Shown here piece after piece: positions 27,319 through 35,810 of a DNA stretch of 64,000 nt. Numbering within the stretch: position 1 is the first letter of the stretch; every line of letters begins with the position of its first letter. A program made the translations under genes and the position numbers. The DNA is from DASXMR01 sp036495525. Lineage in GTDB: Bacteria; Actinomycetota; Actinomycetes; Streptosporangiales; Streptosporangiaceae. The stretch is from positions 1-64,000 of the forward strand of contig DASXMR010000016.1 of NCBI GenBank assembly GCA_036495525.1, written 5' to 3'. The notes below the pieces were generated by a model, which saw only the letters and a program-made list of their open reading frames with translations, was not told the origin of the DNA and did not search any database.

Positions 27319-28110
27319 TCACGCGCTGGCGGCGTTGGCTGGGCGGCGCCGGGGGGTGATCACGGCTAGCTCGCCGTCTGCGGTGCGGAGCACCTTGACT
27401 CCGGTGCCGAAGTGCTCGGCGAGAACCTCATCCCGCAGGATCTGCCGCGGGCTGCCGTCAGCGGCCAGCCGGCCGCCGGACAGCAGCAGCAGCCGGTCGG
27501 CGAACTGACCGGCCAGGGTCAGGTCGTGCACGGCGGACACGACGGTGAGCGAGTCCTCGCGGCGCAGCTGGTCGATCAGCTCCAGCGCGTCCATCCGGCG
27601 GCCGAGGTCGAGCGCGCTGGTCGGCTCGTCAAGCAGCAGCACCGGTGCCTGCTGGGCCAGCGCCCTGGCCAGCACCATCCTCTGCAGCTCGCCACCGGAC
27701 AGCGTGCGCAGCGCCCGGCCGGCCATATCGGCCAGCGCCAGCCGGTCGAGCAGCCCGGCGCAGATCCGCCGGTCAGCCGCCGTCTCCAGGCGCAGGTAGC
27801 CGATGTGCGCGGTCCGGCCGAGCAGCACGTAGTCGCTGACGGTCATCTCGGGCGGCAGCACCGGCTGCTGCGGCACGTAGGCGACCAGCCTGGCCAGCTG
27901 CCGCCTGGCCAGGCCAGCGGTCGGCCTGCCATCCACGGTGATCGCGCCCTGGTAGCTCACCAGCGCGGCGACGGCGCCGAGCAGGGTGCTCTTGCCTGCC
28001 CCGTTAGGCCCGATCACGCCGAGCCACTCGCCGGTGCCCACCGCCGCGCTGATGCCGTCCAGCGCGACGGCCTGGCCGTAACGCACCTGCACCCGGTCGA
28101 GCGCGATCAT
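27319..28110 (-). CDS. btuD: Cobalamin-type ABC transporter ATP-binding protein
   Basis: A 263-residue ATPase of the iron/B12 importer class. It has Walker A GPNGAGKST (about 35-43), the Q loop VAYVPQQPVLPPEMT, the signature LSGGELQRMVLA, Walker B VLLLDEPTSALD and the H loop VVSAVHDL. The C-terminus adds a short domain. The start ATG overlaps the permease stop as ATGA. Substrate assignment rests on the operon leader being a cobalamin riboswitch, not on this protein itself. Confidence 0.88.
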   Translation of the reverse strand: MIALDRVQVRYGQAVALDGISAAVGTGEWLGVIGPNGAGKSTLLGAVAALVSYQGAITVDGRPTAGLARRQLARLVAYVPQQPVLPPEMTVSDYVLLGRTAHIGYLRLETAADRRICAGLLDRLALADMAGRALRTLSGGELQRMVLARALAQQAPVLLLDEPTSALDLGRRMDALELIDQLRREDSLTVVSAVHDLTLAGQFADRLLLLSGGRLAADGSPRQILRDEVLAEHFGTGVKVLRTADGELAVITPRRRPANAASA

Positions 28111-29450
28111 GCGAGATCCTGCCTGGCGCGCCGGGAGCGGAGCACGAACAGGAAGAACGGCGCCCCGGTCACCGCGGTGATGACGCCGATCGGCACCTCG
28201 GCCGGCGCCTGCACGGTGCGGGCGGCGATATCGGCGAGCACCAGGAACGCGGCGCCGCCGACCATCGACGTCGGCAGCACGATCCGGTAGCTGGGGCCGG
28301 CGGTCAGCCGGATCAGGTGCGGCACGATGATCCCGACGAAGCCGATCAGCCCGCTCACCGCCACCGCCGCGGCGCAGCCGAGCGTCGCGGCGAACACCAC
28401 GGTGAGCCGCAGCCGCGCGACGTTGACGCCGAGGCTGGCCGCCTCGGTCTCGCCCACCCGCAGCACGTCGAGCAGCCTGCGGTGCGCCAGCAGCAGCACG
28501 GCGGAGACGGCCACGTACGGCAGGATCAGCGTCACCTGCTGCCAGGAGGCCAGCGACAGCCCGCCCAGGATCCACGAGTACACCGACTGGAGCGTCTGCG
28601 TGTGCTGCTGCTGCAAGTAGGTCTGCGCGGCGGTGAGCAGCGCGGCGACAGCGATCCCGGCCAGCAGGATGGAGGCAGTGCCGCCGCCCGGCCTGCCGGG
28701 CTCGCCGCCAGCGCCGGCGCCCGAGCCCAGCAGGTAGGTGATGACCACGGCGGCCATGGCGCCGCCGAACGCGGCGGGCGGCAGCAGCTGCGGGCTGGCT
28801 CCGGTGACGATCACGATGGTCGCGCCCAGGCCAGCCCCGGCCGCGACGCCGAGCAGGTACGGGTCAGCCAGCGGGTTGCGGAACACGCCCTGGTAGGCCG
28901 CGCCGCCGCCGGCCAGCATGCACCCGACCAGGGCGCCGAGCACGACCCTGGGCAGCCGCAGCTGCCAGACGATCGCCGCGCTCACGGCGGGCACGGAGAC
29001 TGCCGGATGCCAGGGCAGCCGGGCGATCAGCGCGTCGGCCACGGTTGCAGGCGACAGGTCGGCTGGCCCGACGGTCACGCCGAGGATGACCGCGGCGAGC
29101 AGCAGCGCCGCCGCGATCGTCAGCGGCCTGCCCGCCCTGATCCGGCCGATGACGGCGCCGCCGTCCGGCCGGGAGCCTGGCTGCCCGGCGCCCGCCGGGC
29201 CAGCTGGTCCGGCCGATTGCCCGGTCCCCGCCGCCGTGCCCGAAGCGGTCGACCTCGTGCGGGAGACAGCCGGCGCTTCCTGCCGCGCCCCGGCCGGGCC
29301 TGCCCCGGTCATGCCTGCCCCGGTCATGCCTGCTCCGGCGGTGGCCGGCCGTGCCGTGGCTGACTGTGCCCGGCCCGGCCGGGCCCGTGCCGCGCCCGGT
29401 CGGGGGAACCAGGAGGACGCGGCGCGAACGGCCCGGCCGGCTGATGTCAC
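28107..29450 (-). CDS. btuC: FecCD-family permease of cobalamin importer
   Basis: A 447-residue permease with about ten membrane helices in the BtuC/FecCD pattern. The motifs LPRVVLGALVGCMLAGGGAAYQG, FRNPLADPYLLGVAAGAGLGA and GLIGFVGIIVPHLIRL are diagnostic, and the last contains the loop that docks the ATPase. The first 105 residues are an unusual Ala/Gly/Ser/Thr-rich cytoplasmic extension with MTGAG repeats. The ATGA overlap with the upstream gene supports keeping it, although an internal start closer to the first helix is possible. Confidence 0.88.
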   Translation of the reverse strand: MTSAGRAVRAASSWFPRPGAARARPGRAQSATARPATAGAGMTGAGMTGAGPAGARQEAPAVSRTRSTASGTAAGTGQSAGPAGPAGAGQPGSRPDGGAVIGRIRAGRPLTIAAALLLAAVILGVTVGPADLSPATVADALIARLPWHPAVSVPAVSAAIVWQLRLPRVVLGALVGCMLAGGGAAYQGVFRNPLADPYLLGVAAGAGLGATIVIVTGASPQLLPPAAFGGAMAAVVITYLLGSGAGAGGEPGRPGGGTASILLAGIAVAALLTAAQTYLQQQHTQTLQSVYSWILGGLSLASWQQVTLILPYVAVSAVLLLAHRRLLDVLRVGETEAASLGVNVARLRLTVVFAATLGCAAAVAVSGLIGFVGIIVPHLIRLTAGPSYRIVLPTSMVGGAAFLVLADIAARTVQAPAEVPIGVITAVTGAPFFLFVLRSRRARQDLA

Positions 29451-30394
29451 TGGCTGCCCCCCGACAGGCGGGCAGCGACGGTGCGCATCAGGTCCACGAT
29501 CCGCGGCCCCCAGCGCGAGGCGATGTCGTCGTTCAGGGCGATGACGTGCCCGTCCTTTACCGAGGTCAGGCCCGCCCAGCCGGGCCGTCTCGCCACCGTG
29601 GCGGTGCTCTGGTGACAGCAGATGGTGTCGGCCAGGATGACGTAGTCCGGGTCGGCCTTGACGATGTACTCCGAGGAGAGCTGCGGGTAGCCGCCGGCCG
29701 CCGCGGCGCCCTTGACCTTGTCGGCGATGTTCACCAGGCCGAGCATCGCCAGCACCTTGCCGATGAACGTCGACGAGGTGGCCGTGAAGTAGGTCTGGTC
29801 GAGCTCGTAGTAGTACGTCGGCGCCGGGGACTTCCTCGGCACCGAAGCGACGATCTTCGCGACCTGGCTGCGCAGGCTGGCGACCTTATGCTGCGCGGCC
29901 GCGAGGTGGCCGGTGGCTTGGCCGAGCTGGTCGAACTCGGCGTACGCCCCGTTCAGGCCGCCGGGCGCCGGCAGGTCGAGCACCGGGATCGACAGCGCGG
30001 CCAGGTGCTTCTCGAGCCCGTCGATGTTGTTGGAGATCACCACCAGGTCAGGCTTGTAGTTCGCGATCGCCTCGACGTTCGGCTGGAACCCCGACAGCTT
30101 GGTCATCGGTGCCTGCGACGGGTAGTCCGAGTCGCTGTCGACTGCCTTGACCTGGCTGCCAGCGCCGATCGCGTAGAGCATCTCGGTCGCGCTTGGCGAC
30201 AGCGACACGATCGAGTCCGGCCGCGCCGTCAGGTGCACGCCGCCGTTGGCTGCCTGCACGGTCACCGGGAACGAGCTGGGCGAGGCGCCCGGCGCGGCGG
30301 CCGGGCTGGATCCTGGCTGGCTGCCGCAGCCGGCTGCCAGGGTGAGCGCTGCGGCAGCCGCGACGGCAGCCAGCAGCCTGGAACGAACTTGCAT
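29447..30394 (-). CDS. btuF: Cobalamin-type substrate-binding lipoprotein
   Basis: A 315-residue periplasmic-binding-like lipoprotein. The signal MQVRSRLLAAVAAAAALTLA ends in the lipobox LAAGC. Downstream is the class-III binding fold (DSIVSLSPSATEMLYAIGAG, YKPDLVVISNN, and the long helix hinge) of BtuF/FhuD-type proteins. The frame is open to 30499. The ribosome site GGAGG abuts the ATG at 30403 but lies nine bases before the ATG at 30394, so the latter is chosen. It heads the operon with the permease and ATPase. The cobalamin riboswitch in its leader makes B12 or a corrinoid the probable ligand. Confidence 0.88.
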   Translation of the reverse strand: MQVRSRLLAAVAAAAALTLAAGCGSQPGSSPAAAPGASPSSFPVTVQAANGGVHLTARPDSIVSLSPSATEMLYAIGAGSQVKAVDSDSDYPSQAPMTKLSGFQPNVEAIANYKPDLVVISNNIDGLEKHLAALSIPVLDLPAPGGLNGAYAEFDQLGQATGHLAAAQHKVASLRSQVAKIVASVPRKSPAPTYYYELDQTYFTATSSTFIGKVLAMLGLVNIADKVKGAAAAGGYPQLSSEYIVKADPDYVILADTICCHQSTATVARRPGWAGLTSVKDGHVIALNDDIASRWGPRIVDLMRTVAARLSGGSQ

Positions 30395-30402
30395 GATCGT
30401 CA

Positions 30403-30424
30403 TCCTCCGCCGTGATCTGGAGGA
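30403..30424 (-). promoter_or_regulatory. Ribosome-site sequestering hairpin of the cobalamin leader
   Basis: On the minus strand TCCTCC (30424-30419) can pair with the ribosome site GGAGGA (30408-30403) of the binding-protein gene. An identical GGAGGA at 30478-30473, at the edge of the aptamer, could instead capture TCCTCC and free the ribosome site. This is the layout of a translation-controlling expression platform. Confidence 0.6.
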
Positions 30425-30476
30425 CGAAGTGCGTCCGCTGCGATCCGACGAGGCATCGGAACGAGCCGCCCTTCCT

Positions 30477-30645
30477 CCGAGGACAGGTCGTGGACGCAAG
30501 CCAGGCGTCCGGGCTTGTCCTCGGCCAGGGAGGCATCACCGTTGCGGGAACAGCGCCGGCATCTCACCGGCTTCGCTGGGCACTGCGCCGCTCCCGGCAG
30601 CGCCGGGAACATCGGTAGCGTACCGCAGCCAGCCTCCCCGGAACT
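30477..30645 (-). ncRNA. Cobalamin (AdoCbl-type) riboswitch
   Basis: The core of the cobalamin aptamer can be read on the minus strand: GAAGCCGGTGAGATGCCGG (30574-30556), then TTCCCGCAACGGTGATG, which is the B12-box region, and later AAGCCCGGACGCCTGGC, which matches the conserved AGYCAGGA-x-ACCTGCC element. A nine-base stem CCGAGGACA/TGTCCTCGG (30524-30516 with 30485-30477) encloses the last element. It sits upstream of the btuF-btuC-btuD operon, the expected target. The 5' boundary is approximate. Confidence 0.87.
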
Positions 30646-30862
30646 GCTGGCGAGGCGGGCCGGCCGGGAGGGGGGCGGCCAGCGAGCGGCCAGCGGCGTG
30701 ACCGGCAGGACCGGCGGGACCGCCGGCCGGCGCCACCGCCCAGCTTATGACGCTGGTACTGCACATTTGCTGCCTTCCTGTCATAAGCTGAGGTCAGGCG
30801 GCCGGGCCAGGCGTCGAAGGCATGGGCACAGACGGCGCGGCCGGCAGGGACGGAGAAGTGAC

Positions 30863-31900
30863 GTGGCGGACACCGACGGCAAGCTGACGATCCCGGACGG
30901 CGGGTTCTGGCCTGCCCCGCAGATCCCCCAGCCGAACATTTACCCGATGGAATGGCGGGTCGAGACCGACAAGCTCGCGGCGATCTACCAGAGGTCCAAG
31001 CTGGCCGTGTGGAACCCGGCTGACCTGCCCTGGGACGAGCTGCGCGCTGATGACTTCACCACTGAGCAGCGGCTCGGGATCATGTACTGGTTCTCGGTGC
31101 TGGCGAACTTCGACGCGTCAGGCCCGGCGGTCTTCGCCCGGGCCACCATCCACGCCTTCGAGCAGCACGAGGAAGACCCGGTACGCAAGTGCTTCTTCTC
31201 GATCACCAGGGACGAGATGAATCACGAGGAGTGCTGCCAGCGCGCGATCGGGGCACTGTGGCCTGGCGGCCCGCTGGACTGGACCCCGTCGACTGACCTG
31301 GAGCGGGCCGCGCACAACAACATCGCCTGGCTGTACCACAACGGCGGCAGGTACTGGAGCGGCTACAACAAGGCGGTCGGCAAGTACCCGCTCGCGGTGC
31401 TGTTCACCAGTTTCATGATGGGCGAGATGGCGGCGTCGACGCTGTTCCGCGGGATGGCCTCCGGCGCGAGGCACCCGGTGTTCGCCGAGATGTTCCAGCG
31501 CATCGGCCGGGACGAGTCACGGCACCTGCAGATCTGCATGACCATCCTGGAGAACGAGTGGCCCGGCCTGACCGACGAGGTCAAGGCCACCATCACCCGG
31601 CAGCTGCGGGCCGGTTTCGTGTTCTTGTCGATGATCCTCTGGGAGCCGCCGGAGGGCTTCTGGGAGATACCGCCGTACTTCCTGGCCAACCACCGGCTGC
31701 TGATGAACTACGCCAGGGAGGCTGGCCTCGGCGTGCTGAGCTACGCCGAGCAGGCCGACAACTGGAAGACGGCGATCGCCAGGATCCGGGTCATCGTGCA
31801 GCGCTGGGGCATCGAGTTCCCCGCCATCCCCGAGCTCGACATCTCCGGCGTCGACGTCTCGCAGGACATCAACCCCGAGGACATCATCCCGGTCTTCTAG
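30863..31900 (+). CDS. Ferritin-like diiron protein related to ribonucleotide reductase R2
   Basis: A 345-residue helical protein with a diiron ligand set in order: Asp84 (ANFDAS), Glu118-x-x-His121 (DEMNHEE), Glu188 (MMGEMAA) and Glu218-x-x-His221 (RDESRHL). The D / ExxH / E / ExxH order is that of R2 and R2-like oxidases, and also resembles AurF-type N-oxygenases. Four residues after the first His, where class Ia R2 has the radical Tyr, stands Cys125. By hand alignment it is therefore probably not a classical R2. GGAG seven bases upstream supports the GTG at 30863. It is divergent from the cobalamin uptake operon. The reaction is unknown. Confidence 0.7.
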   Translation: MADTDGKLTIPDGGFWPAPQIPQPNIYPMEWRVETDKLAAIYQRSKLAVWNPADLPWDELRADDFTTEQRLGIMYWFSVLANFDASGPAVFARATIHAFEQHEEDPVRKCFFSITRDEMNHEECCQRAIGALWPGGPLDWTPSTDLERAAHNNIAWLYHNGGRYWSGYNKAVGKYPLAVLFTSFMMGEMAASTLFRGMASGARHPVFAEMFQRIGRDESRHLQICMTILENEWPGLTDEVKATITRQLRAGFVFLSMILWEPPEGFWEIPPYFLANHRLLMNYAREAGLGVLSYAEQADNWKTAIARIRVIVQRWGIEFPAIPELDISGVDVSQDINPEDIIPVF

Positions 31901-31975
31901 CACTGCGCTCCTCGGCTGGTGGGGGCTGCCTGGCGCGCCCGGCAGAGCGCAGGGTCTGCGGCGAGGCCGGCTCCG

Positions 31976-32302
31976 TCAGCCGCGGCCGGATGGCCGCCAG
32001 GTGCCTGTCCTGATGGCCCGCTCACGGCGGGCCAGGCGATGCCGTCGTTCGGCACGCGCATCCCTCGCCGCCTGTCCGTAGCTGTCGGCGATGCTGCCGT
32101 TCATGCGCCAGACGGCACCGAGCAGGATGGTCCCGGCCAGCGCCGCCAGGGCAGCGGCGAGCGCGACATAGGAAGCGGCACCGGGCAGCAAATACGCCGC
32201 CACGGCCAGCGCTACGAACGCGGCGAACGTCGCGCGCATCACCCAGCCGCGCTTGCGGTGCTGCTGCAGCAGCACCTCTTCCTGATCTGACCAGGTCATC
32301 AT
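31976..32302 (-). CDS. Small two-helix membrane protein, unknown function
   Basis: A 108-residue protein. A charged N-terminus (SDQEEVLLQQHRKRGWV) is followed by two hydrophobic helices (about 22-41 and 45-64) and a long Arg/Ala-rich cytoplasmic tail. GGGAG sits a few bases before tandem ATG codons. It is convergent with the diiron gene. I do not recognise a family. Confidence 0.55.
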   Translation of the reverse strand: MMTWSDQEEVLLQQHRKRGWVMRATFAAFVALAVAAYLLPGAASYVALAAALAALAGTILLGAVWRMNGSIADSYGQAARDARAERRHRLARRERAIRTGTWRPSGRG

Positions 32303-32793
32303 GGGGCTCCCGGGTCAGGGAACGGGACAGCTGGCGGGCTTAGCGCAGTGGCTGTCCGCCTGCGCGACATGACCGAGCTTCCAGGTCCAGGCGGCCGCCG
32401 TCAACCGGTGGGCGCGGTGTCCCGGTGCCTGCTTCGCGCGGCGGCGCCGACGAGCGCCGTGATGTCGGTCATGAGCCGCTGCGGGCCTCGCGCGGTGCGC
32501 CCATGTGGACGGATCCGTGGACGGTGCGGTGGAAAAGCACGATCGGCGGGGGATAACGAAAGACGTCCTGTGGATGATCAAAGAATCTTGGAAATGGGCC
32601 CGGAAAGGCCTTGCGCCACGCCCGCAGCGGGCAGTAGAAATGCTGACACCACTGAAGGCGGACACACCGGGGGCGACCCCGGAACGCAGCGGGAAGCCGG
32701 GCGACCGGTGCCTCGCTCGGGTGTCCGGCACCGGTGGCGGCCGCCGCAGACTGCTGGCCACCGAGCAATCGGCGAGCGAGCGTCGCGCGGCCA

Positions 32794-32832
32794 GGAGGGG
32801 CCCCTGCATCTCATACATGCGGGGGCCTCTTC
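32794..32832 (+). terminator. Long hairpin with G-U pairs, terminator-like
   Basis: The arms starting GGAGGGGCCCC and ending GGGGGCCTCTTCC pair over about 16 positions around the loop CTCATAC. Three pairs are G-T (wobble) when read as plus-strand RNA. On the minus strand those would be A-C mismatches, so the plus strand is the better-folding one. A pyrimidine-rich tract (TTCCTTTGCCTT) follows. It may end an unrecognised plus-strand transcript. Confidence 0.4.
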
Positions 32833-33002
32833 CTTTGCCTTGCGGACTCGCGGTCTTTGGCAAGTTGTGACGGCAGCCCTCCGGAGCGTGCTTCCGGCGA
32901 ACCGCAAACCGGGACATCCAGGACTGGCGGAAAAGTCTGTTAAAACAATTTGCGCACAACGGGTAACGCCATGTGCAATGACCATCGATAATGAGATGGA
33001 CG

Positions 33003-33038
33003 CAGGCGGCGTGGGTACCCCCGAGCTCACGCCGCCTG
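33003..33038 (+). promoter_or_regulatory. Perfect 11-bp hairpin in the dapA leader
   Basis: CAGGCGGCGTG (33003-33013) and CACGCCGCCTG (33028-33038) are exact complements around a 14-base loop. It lies about 100 bp before the dapA ATG and downstream of the AT-rich patch. It is either the terminator of an upstream transcript or a structure in the dapA 5' leader. No T-run follows directly. Confidence 0.4.
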
Positions 33039-33141
33039 GTCCTATTTCGGAGCCGTTCGGCCCGCTGCGTCCCCGCCTGAGTGGCGGCGCGCCGCGTGCC
33101 TGCGGTACCGGCGCGAGGGCCCGGCGAGTAGCGTTCGTGCT

Positions 33142-34074
33142 ATGACAGAGACCAGGACGTCAGCGGGCCGGAGCCCGGCTCCGGTGCCTCAGGCACCGTT
33201 CGGCCGGATGGTCACCGCGATGATCACGCCGCTCACCGCCGACCGGGAAGTTGACTACGACGGCGCCGCGGCGCTCGCCGAATACCTGGTCACCGACATG
33301 CGCAACGACGGGCTGGTGATCAGCGGGACCACCGGTGAGTCGCCCACGACGACAGACGCCGAGAAGGACCGGTTGCTGCGCGCCGTGATCGAAGCGGTCG
33401 GCGGGCGTGCCAGCGTGGTGGCCGGGGTGGGCACCAACGACACCGCCCATTCATGCGAGCTCGCCAGGCAGGCCGAGCGGGCCGGCGCAGCCGGACTGCT
33501 GGTGGTGACGCCGTACTACAACAAGCCTCCGCAGAGCGGCCTGGCGGCGCACTTCACCGCCGTCGCCGACTCGACCGCGCTGCCGGTGATGCTCTACGAC
33601 ATCCCCGGCCGCACGGGCACGCCGATCGCCACCGCGACGCTGCAGCAGCTGGCGGCGCACCACCGGATCGTCGCGGTCAAGGACGCCAAGGACGACCCGG
33701 CGGCCATGTCGCAGGTCACCGCCAGCACTGACCTGGTGTTCTACTGCGGCAGCGACATGCTGAACCTGCCCTGGCTCTCGCTCGGCGCGGTCGGCTTCGT
33801 CAGCGTGGTCGGGCACGTGGTGGGAGACCGGCTGCACGAGATGATCGACGCGCACGCGGCCGGCCACAACGGCGAGGCGCTCGCGATCCACCGCGAGCTG
33901 CTGCCGGTCTACATCGGCATGTTCCGCACCCAGGGCGTGATCACCACGAAGGCAGCGCTGGGGATGCTCAGCCTGCCTGGCGGCCCGGTGCGGCCGCCGC
34001 TCTGCGACGCCACGCCTGATCAGGCCGAGCAGCTGCGTGCCGACCTGCTGGCCGGCGGCGTGAAGCTCCGGTGA
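33142..34074 (+). CDS. dapA: 4-hydroxy-tetrahydrodipicolinate synthase
   Basis: A 310-residue (beta/alpha)8 enzyme that condenses pyruvate with aspartate semialdehyde, the first committed step to lysine and meso-diaminopimelate for the cell wall. The Schiff-base Lys180 lies in IVAVKDAK and the catalytic Tyr152 in LYDIPGRTGTP. SGTTGESPT (about 61-69) binds the pyruvate carboxylate. It has normal family length after a 20-residue variable start. It overlaps rnj by GTGA, the gene order typical of actinobacteria. Confidence 0.96.
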   Translation: MTETRTSAGRSPAPVPQAPFGRMVTAMITPLTADREVDYDGAAALAEYLVTDMRNDGLVISGTTGESPTTTDAEKDRLLRAVIEAVGGRASVVAGVGTNDTAHSCELARQAERAGAAGLLVVTPYYNKPPQSGLAAHFTAVADSTALPVMLYDIPGRTGTPIATATLQQLAAHHRIVAVKDAKDDPAAMSQVTASTDLVFYCGSDMLNLPWLSLGAVGFVSVVGHVVGDRLHEMIDAHAAGHNGEALAIHRELLPVYIGMFRTQGVITTKAALGMLSLPGGPVRPPLCDATPDQAEQLRADLLAGGVKLR

Positions 34075-35765
34075 GCCACCCGCACCCGGAGCTAGGCCCG
34101 CCGCCGCAGCTCCCAGCCGGCGGGCTGCGCATCACCGCCCTTGGCGGGCTCGGCGAGATCGGCAGGAACATGACCGTGTTCGAGCACGCCGGCCGGCTGC
34201 TCATCGTCGACTGCGGCGTGCTGTTCCCCGACCCAGACCAGCCGGGCGTCGACCTGATCCTGCCGGACTTCTCCTGCCTGGCCGACCGGCTCGACCAGAT
34301 CGAGGCGATGGTCCTCACCCACGCGCACGAGGACCACATCGGGGCGGTTCCCTACTTGCTGCGCCAGCGCTCCGACATCCCGCTGGTCGGCTCGCGGCTG
34401 ACCCTGGGGCTGGTGCGCAGCAAGCTCACTGAGCACCGGATCACCCCGGAGGGCGTTGAGGTCGCGGAAGGCGACCGGCTGTCGTTCGGGCCCTTCGACC
34501 TCGAGTTCTTCGCGGTGAACCACTCGATCCCCGACGCGCTCGCCGTTGGCATCCGGACGACCGCCGGGGTGGTGCTGCACACCGGTGACTTCAAGATGGA
34601 CCAGCTGCCGCTCGACGGACGGCTAACCGACCTCGGCGGTTTCGCCCGGCTCGGCGCCGAGGGCGTCGACCTGCTGATGGCCGACTCCACCAACGCCGAG
34701 GTGCCCGGCATCGTGACCAGCGAGCGCGCGATCTCGCCGGTGCTGGCCGACACGTTCCGCGCGGCCCGGCAGCGGATCATCGTGTCCTGCTTCGCCAGCC
34801 ACGTGCACCGGGTGCAGCAGGTGCTCGACGCAGCCGCCGAGCACGGCCGCAAGGTCGCGCTGGTGGGCCGCTCGATGGTGCGGAACATGGGCGTCGCTCG
34901 CGACCTCGGCTACCTGAGGGTGCCGTCGGTGCCCGGCGGCCTCCTGGTGGACATGCGCGATGCGGAGGAGCTGCCGCCGGACAAGATCGTGCTGATCTCC
35001 ACCGGCTCGCAGGGCGAGCCGATGTCGGCGCTGTCGCGGATGGCTGGCCGGGATCACCCGATCAGGATCGCCGAGGGCGACACCGTCATCCTGGCCTCCT
35101 CTCTGGTGCCCGGTAACGAGACCGCGGTATCGCGGATCATCAATGACCTGACCCGGCTCGGCGCCGTGGTGGTGCACCGGGGCAATGCGCTCGTGCACGT
35201 GTCAGGGCACGCGCCGGCCGGCGAGCTGCTCTACGTGCTCAACCTGGTGCGGCCGTCCAACTTCATCCCGGTGCACGGCGAGTGGCGGCACCTCAAGGCG
35301 CACGCCGAGCTGGCCGCCATGACCGGGGTGCCGCCCGAGAGCATCGTGATCGCCGAGGACGGCGTCGTGGTCGACCTCATCGACGGCAAGGCAGCGGTCA
35401 GCGGGATGATCCCGTGCGGCTACGTCTACGTCGACGGTCTCTCGGTAGGCGAGGTCACGGACGCGTCGCTGAAGGACCGGCTCATCCTCGGCGACGAGGG
35501 TTTCGTGTCCGTGGTCATCGCCGTCGACTCGACCTCGGGCAAGGTGGTCGCCGGGCCGCAGATCCACGCTCGCGGCTCCGGCATCGACGAGTCGGCCTTC
35601 GGCGAGGTGCAGCCGCTGCTCGAGGAGGTACTCGAGCGCGCCGCCGCTGACGGCATCACCGACGTACACCAGCTGCGGCAGCTCGTCCGCCGCACCATCG
35701 GCAAGTGGGTCAGCGACAACTACCGCCGCCGACCCATGATCATTCCGGTCCTGGTCGAGGTTTAG
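34071..35765 (+). CDS. rnj: Ribonuclease J
   Basis: A 564-residue metallo-beta-lactamase/beta-CASP RNase. The zinc motif is LTHAHEDHIGAVPYLL. The beta-CASP part has IIVSCFASHVHRVQQVLDAA, STGSQGEPMSALSRMA and HVSGHAPAGELL. It matures and degrades RNA by both endo- and 5'-exonuclease activity. The start overlaps dapA by four bases. The C-terminal domain ends in NYRRRPMIIPVLVEV, the normal RNase J end. Confidence 0.95.
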   Translation: MSHPHPELGPPPQLPAGGLRITALGGLGEIGRNMTVFEHAGRLLIVDCGVLFPDPDQPGVDLILPDFSCLADRLDQIEAMVLTHAHEDHIGAVPYLLRQRSDIPLVGSRLTLGLVRSKLTEHRITPEGVEVAEGDRLSFGPFDLEFFAVNHSIPDALAVGIRTTAGVVLHTGDFKMDQLPLDGRLTDLGGFARLGAEGVDLLMADSTNAEVPGIVTSERAISPVLADTFRAARQRIIVSCFASHVHRVQQVLDAAAEHGRKVALVGRSMVRNMGVARDLGYLRVPSVPGGLLVDMRDAEELPPDKIVLISTGSQGEPMSALSRMAGRDHPIRIAEGDTVILASSLVPGNETAVSRIINDLTRLGAVVVHRGNALVHVSGHAPAGELLYVLNLVRPSNFIPVHGEWRHLKAHAELAAMTGVPPESIVIAEDGVVVDLIDGKAAVSGMIPCGYVYVDGLSVGEVTDASLKDRLILGDEGFVSVVIAVDSTSGKVVAGPQIHARGSGIDESAFGEVQPLLEEVLERAAADGITDVHQLRQLVRRTIGKWVSDNYRRRPMIIPVLVEV

Positions 35766-35810
35766 CCGGGCCAGCGCCAGCCGCGGCCGGCGGCAGGCGC
35801 AGCCGATGGG

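Larger units (their letters stand above)
32303..33141. other. 840-bp region with no credible gene, two strong hairpins
   Basis: This stretch upstream of dapA is less GC-rich than its surroundings in places (32520-32620 and 32930-33000). Open frames exist on both strands but have Arg/Pro/Gly-skewed composition, no ribosome sites and no family match. Two hairpins stand out, at 32794-32832 and 33003-33038, and are listed separately. The AT-richer patch at 32935-33000 probably contains the dapA promoter. Confidence 0.5.

Noticed and set aside
32560..32580. DnaA-box-like CTGTGGATGA
   Set aside because: Single imperfect copy; no origin-type clustering and no dnaA/dnaN nearby.
33014..33027. C-rich loop of the dapA-leader hairpin as a 6C RNA
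   Set aside because: Only five C bases and only one hairpin; the 6C motif needs two stem-loops with longer C runs.
32348..33145. Long plus-strand open frame over the gap upstream of dapA
   Set aside because: Arg/Pro/Gly/Cys-skewed composition, no ribosome site, no domain resemblance, and it reads through strong hairpins and into the dapA start.
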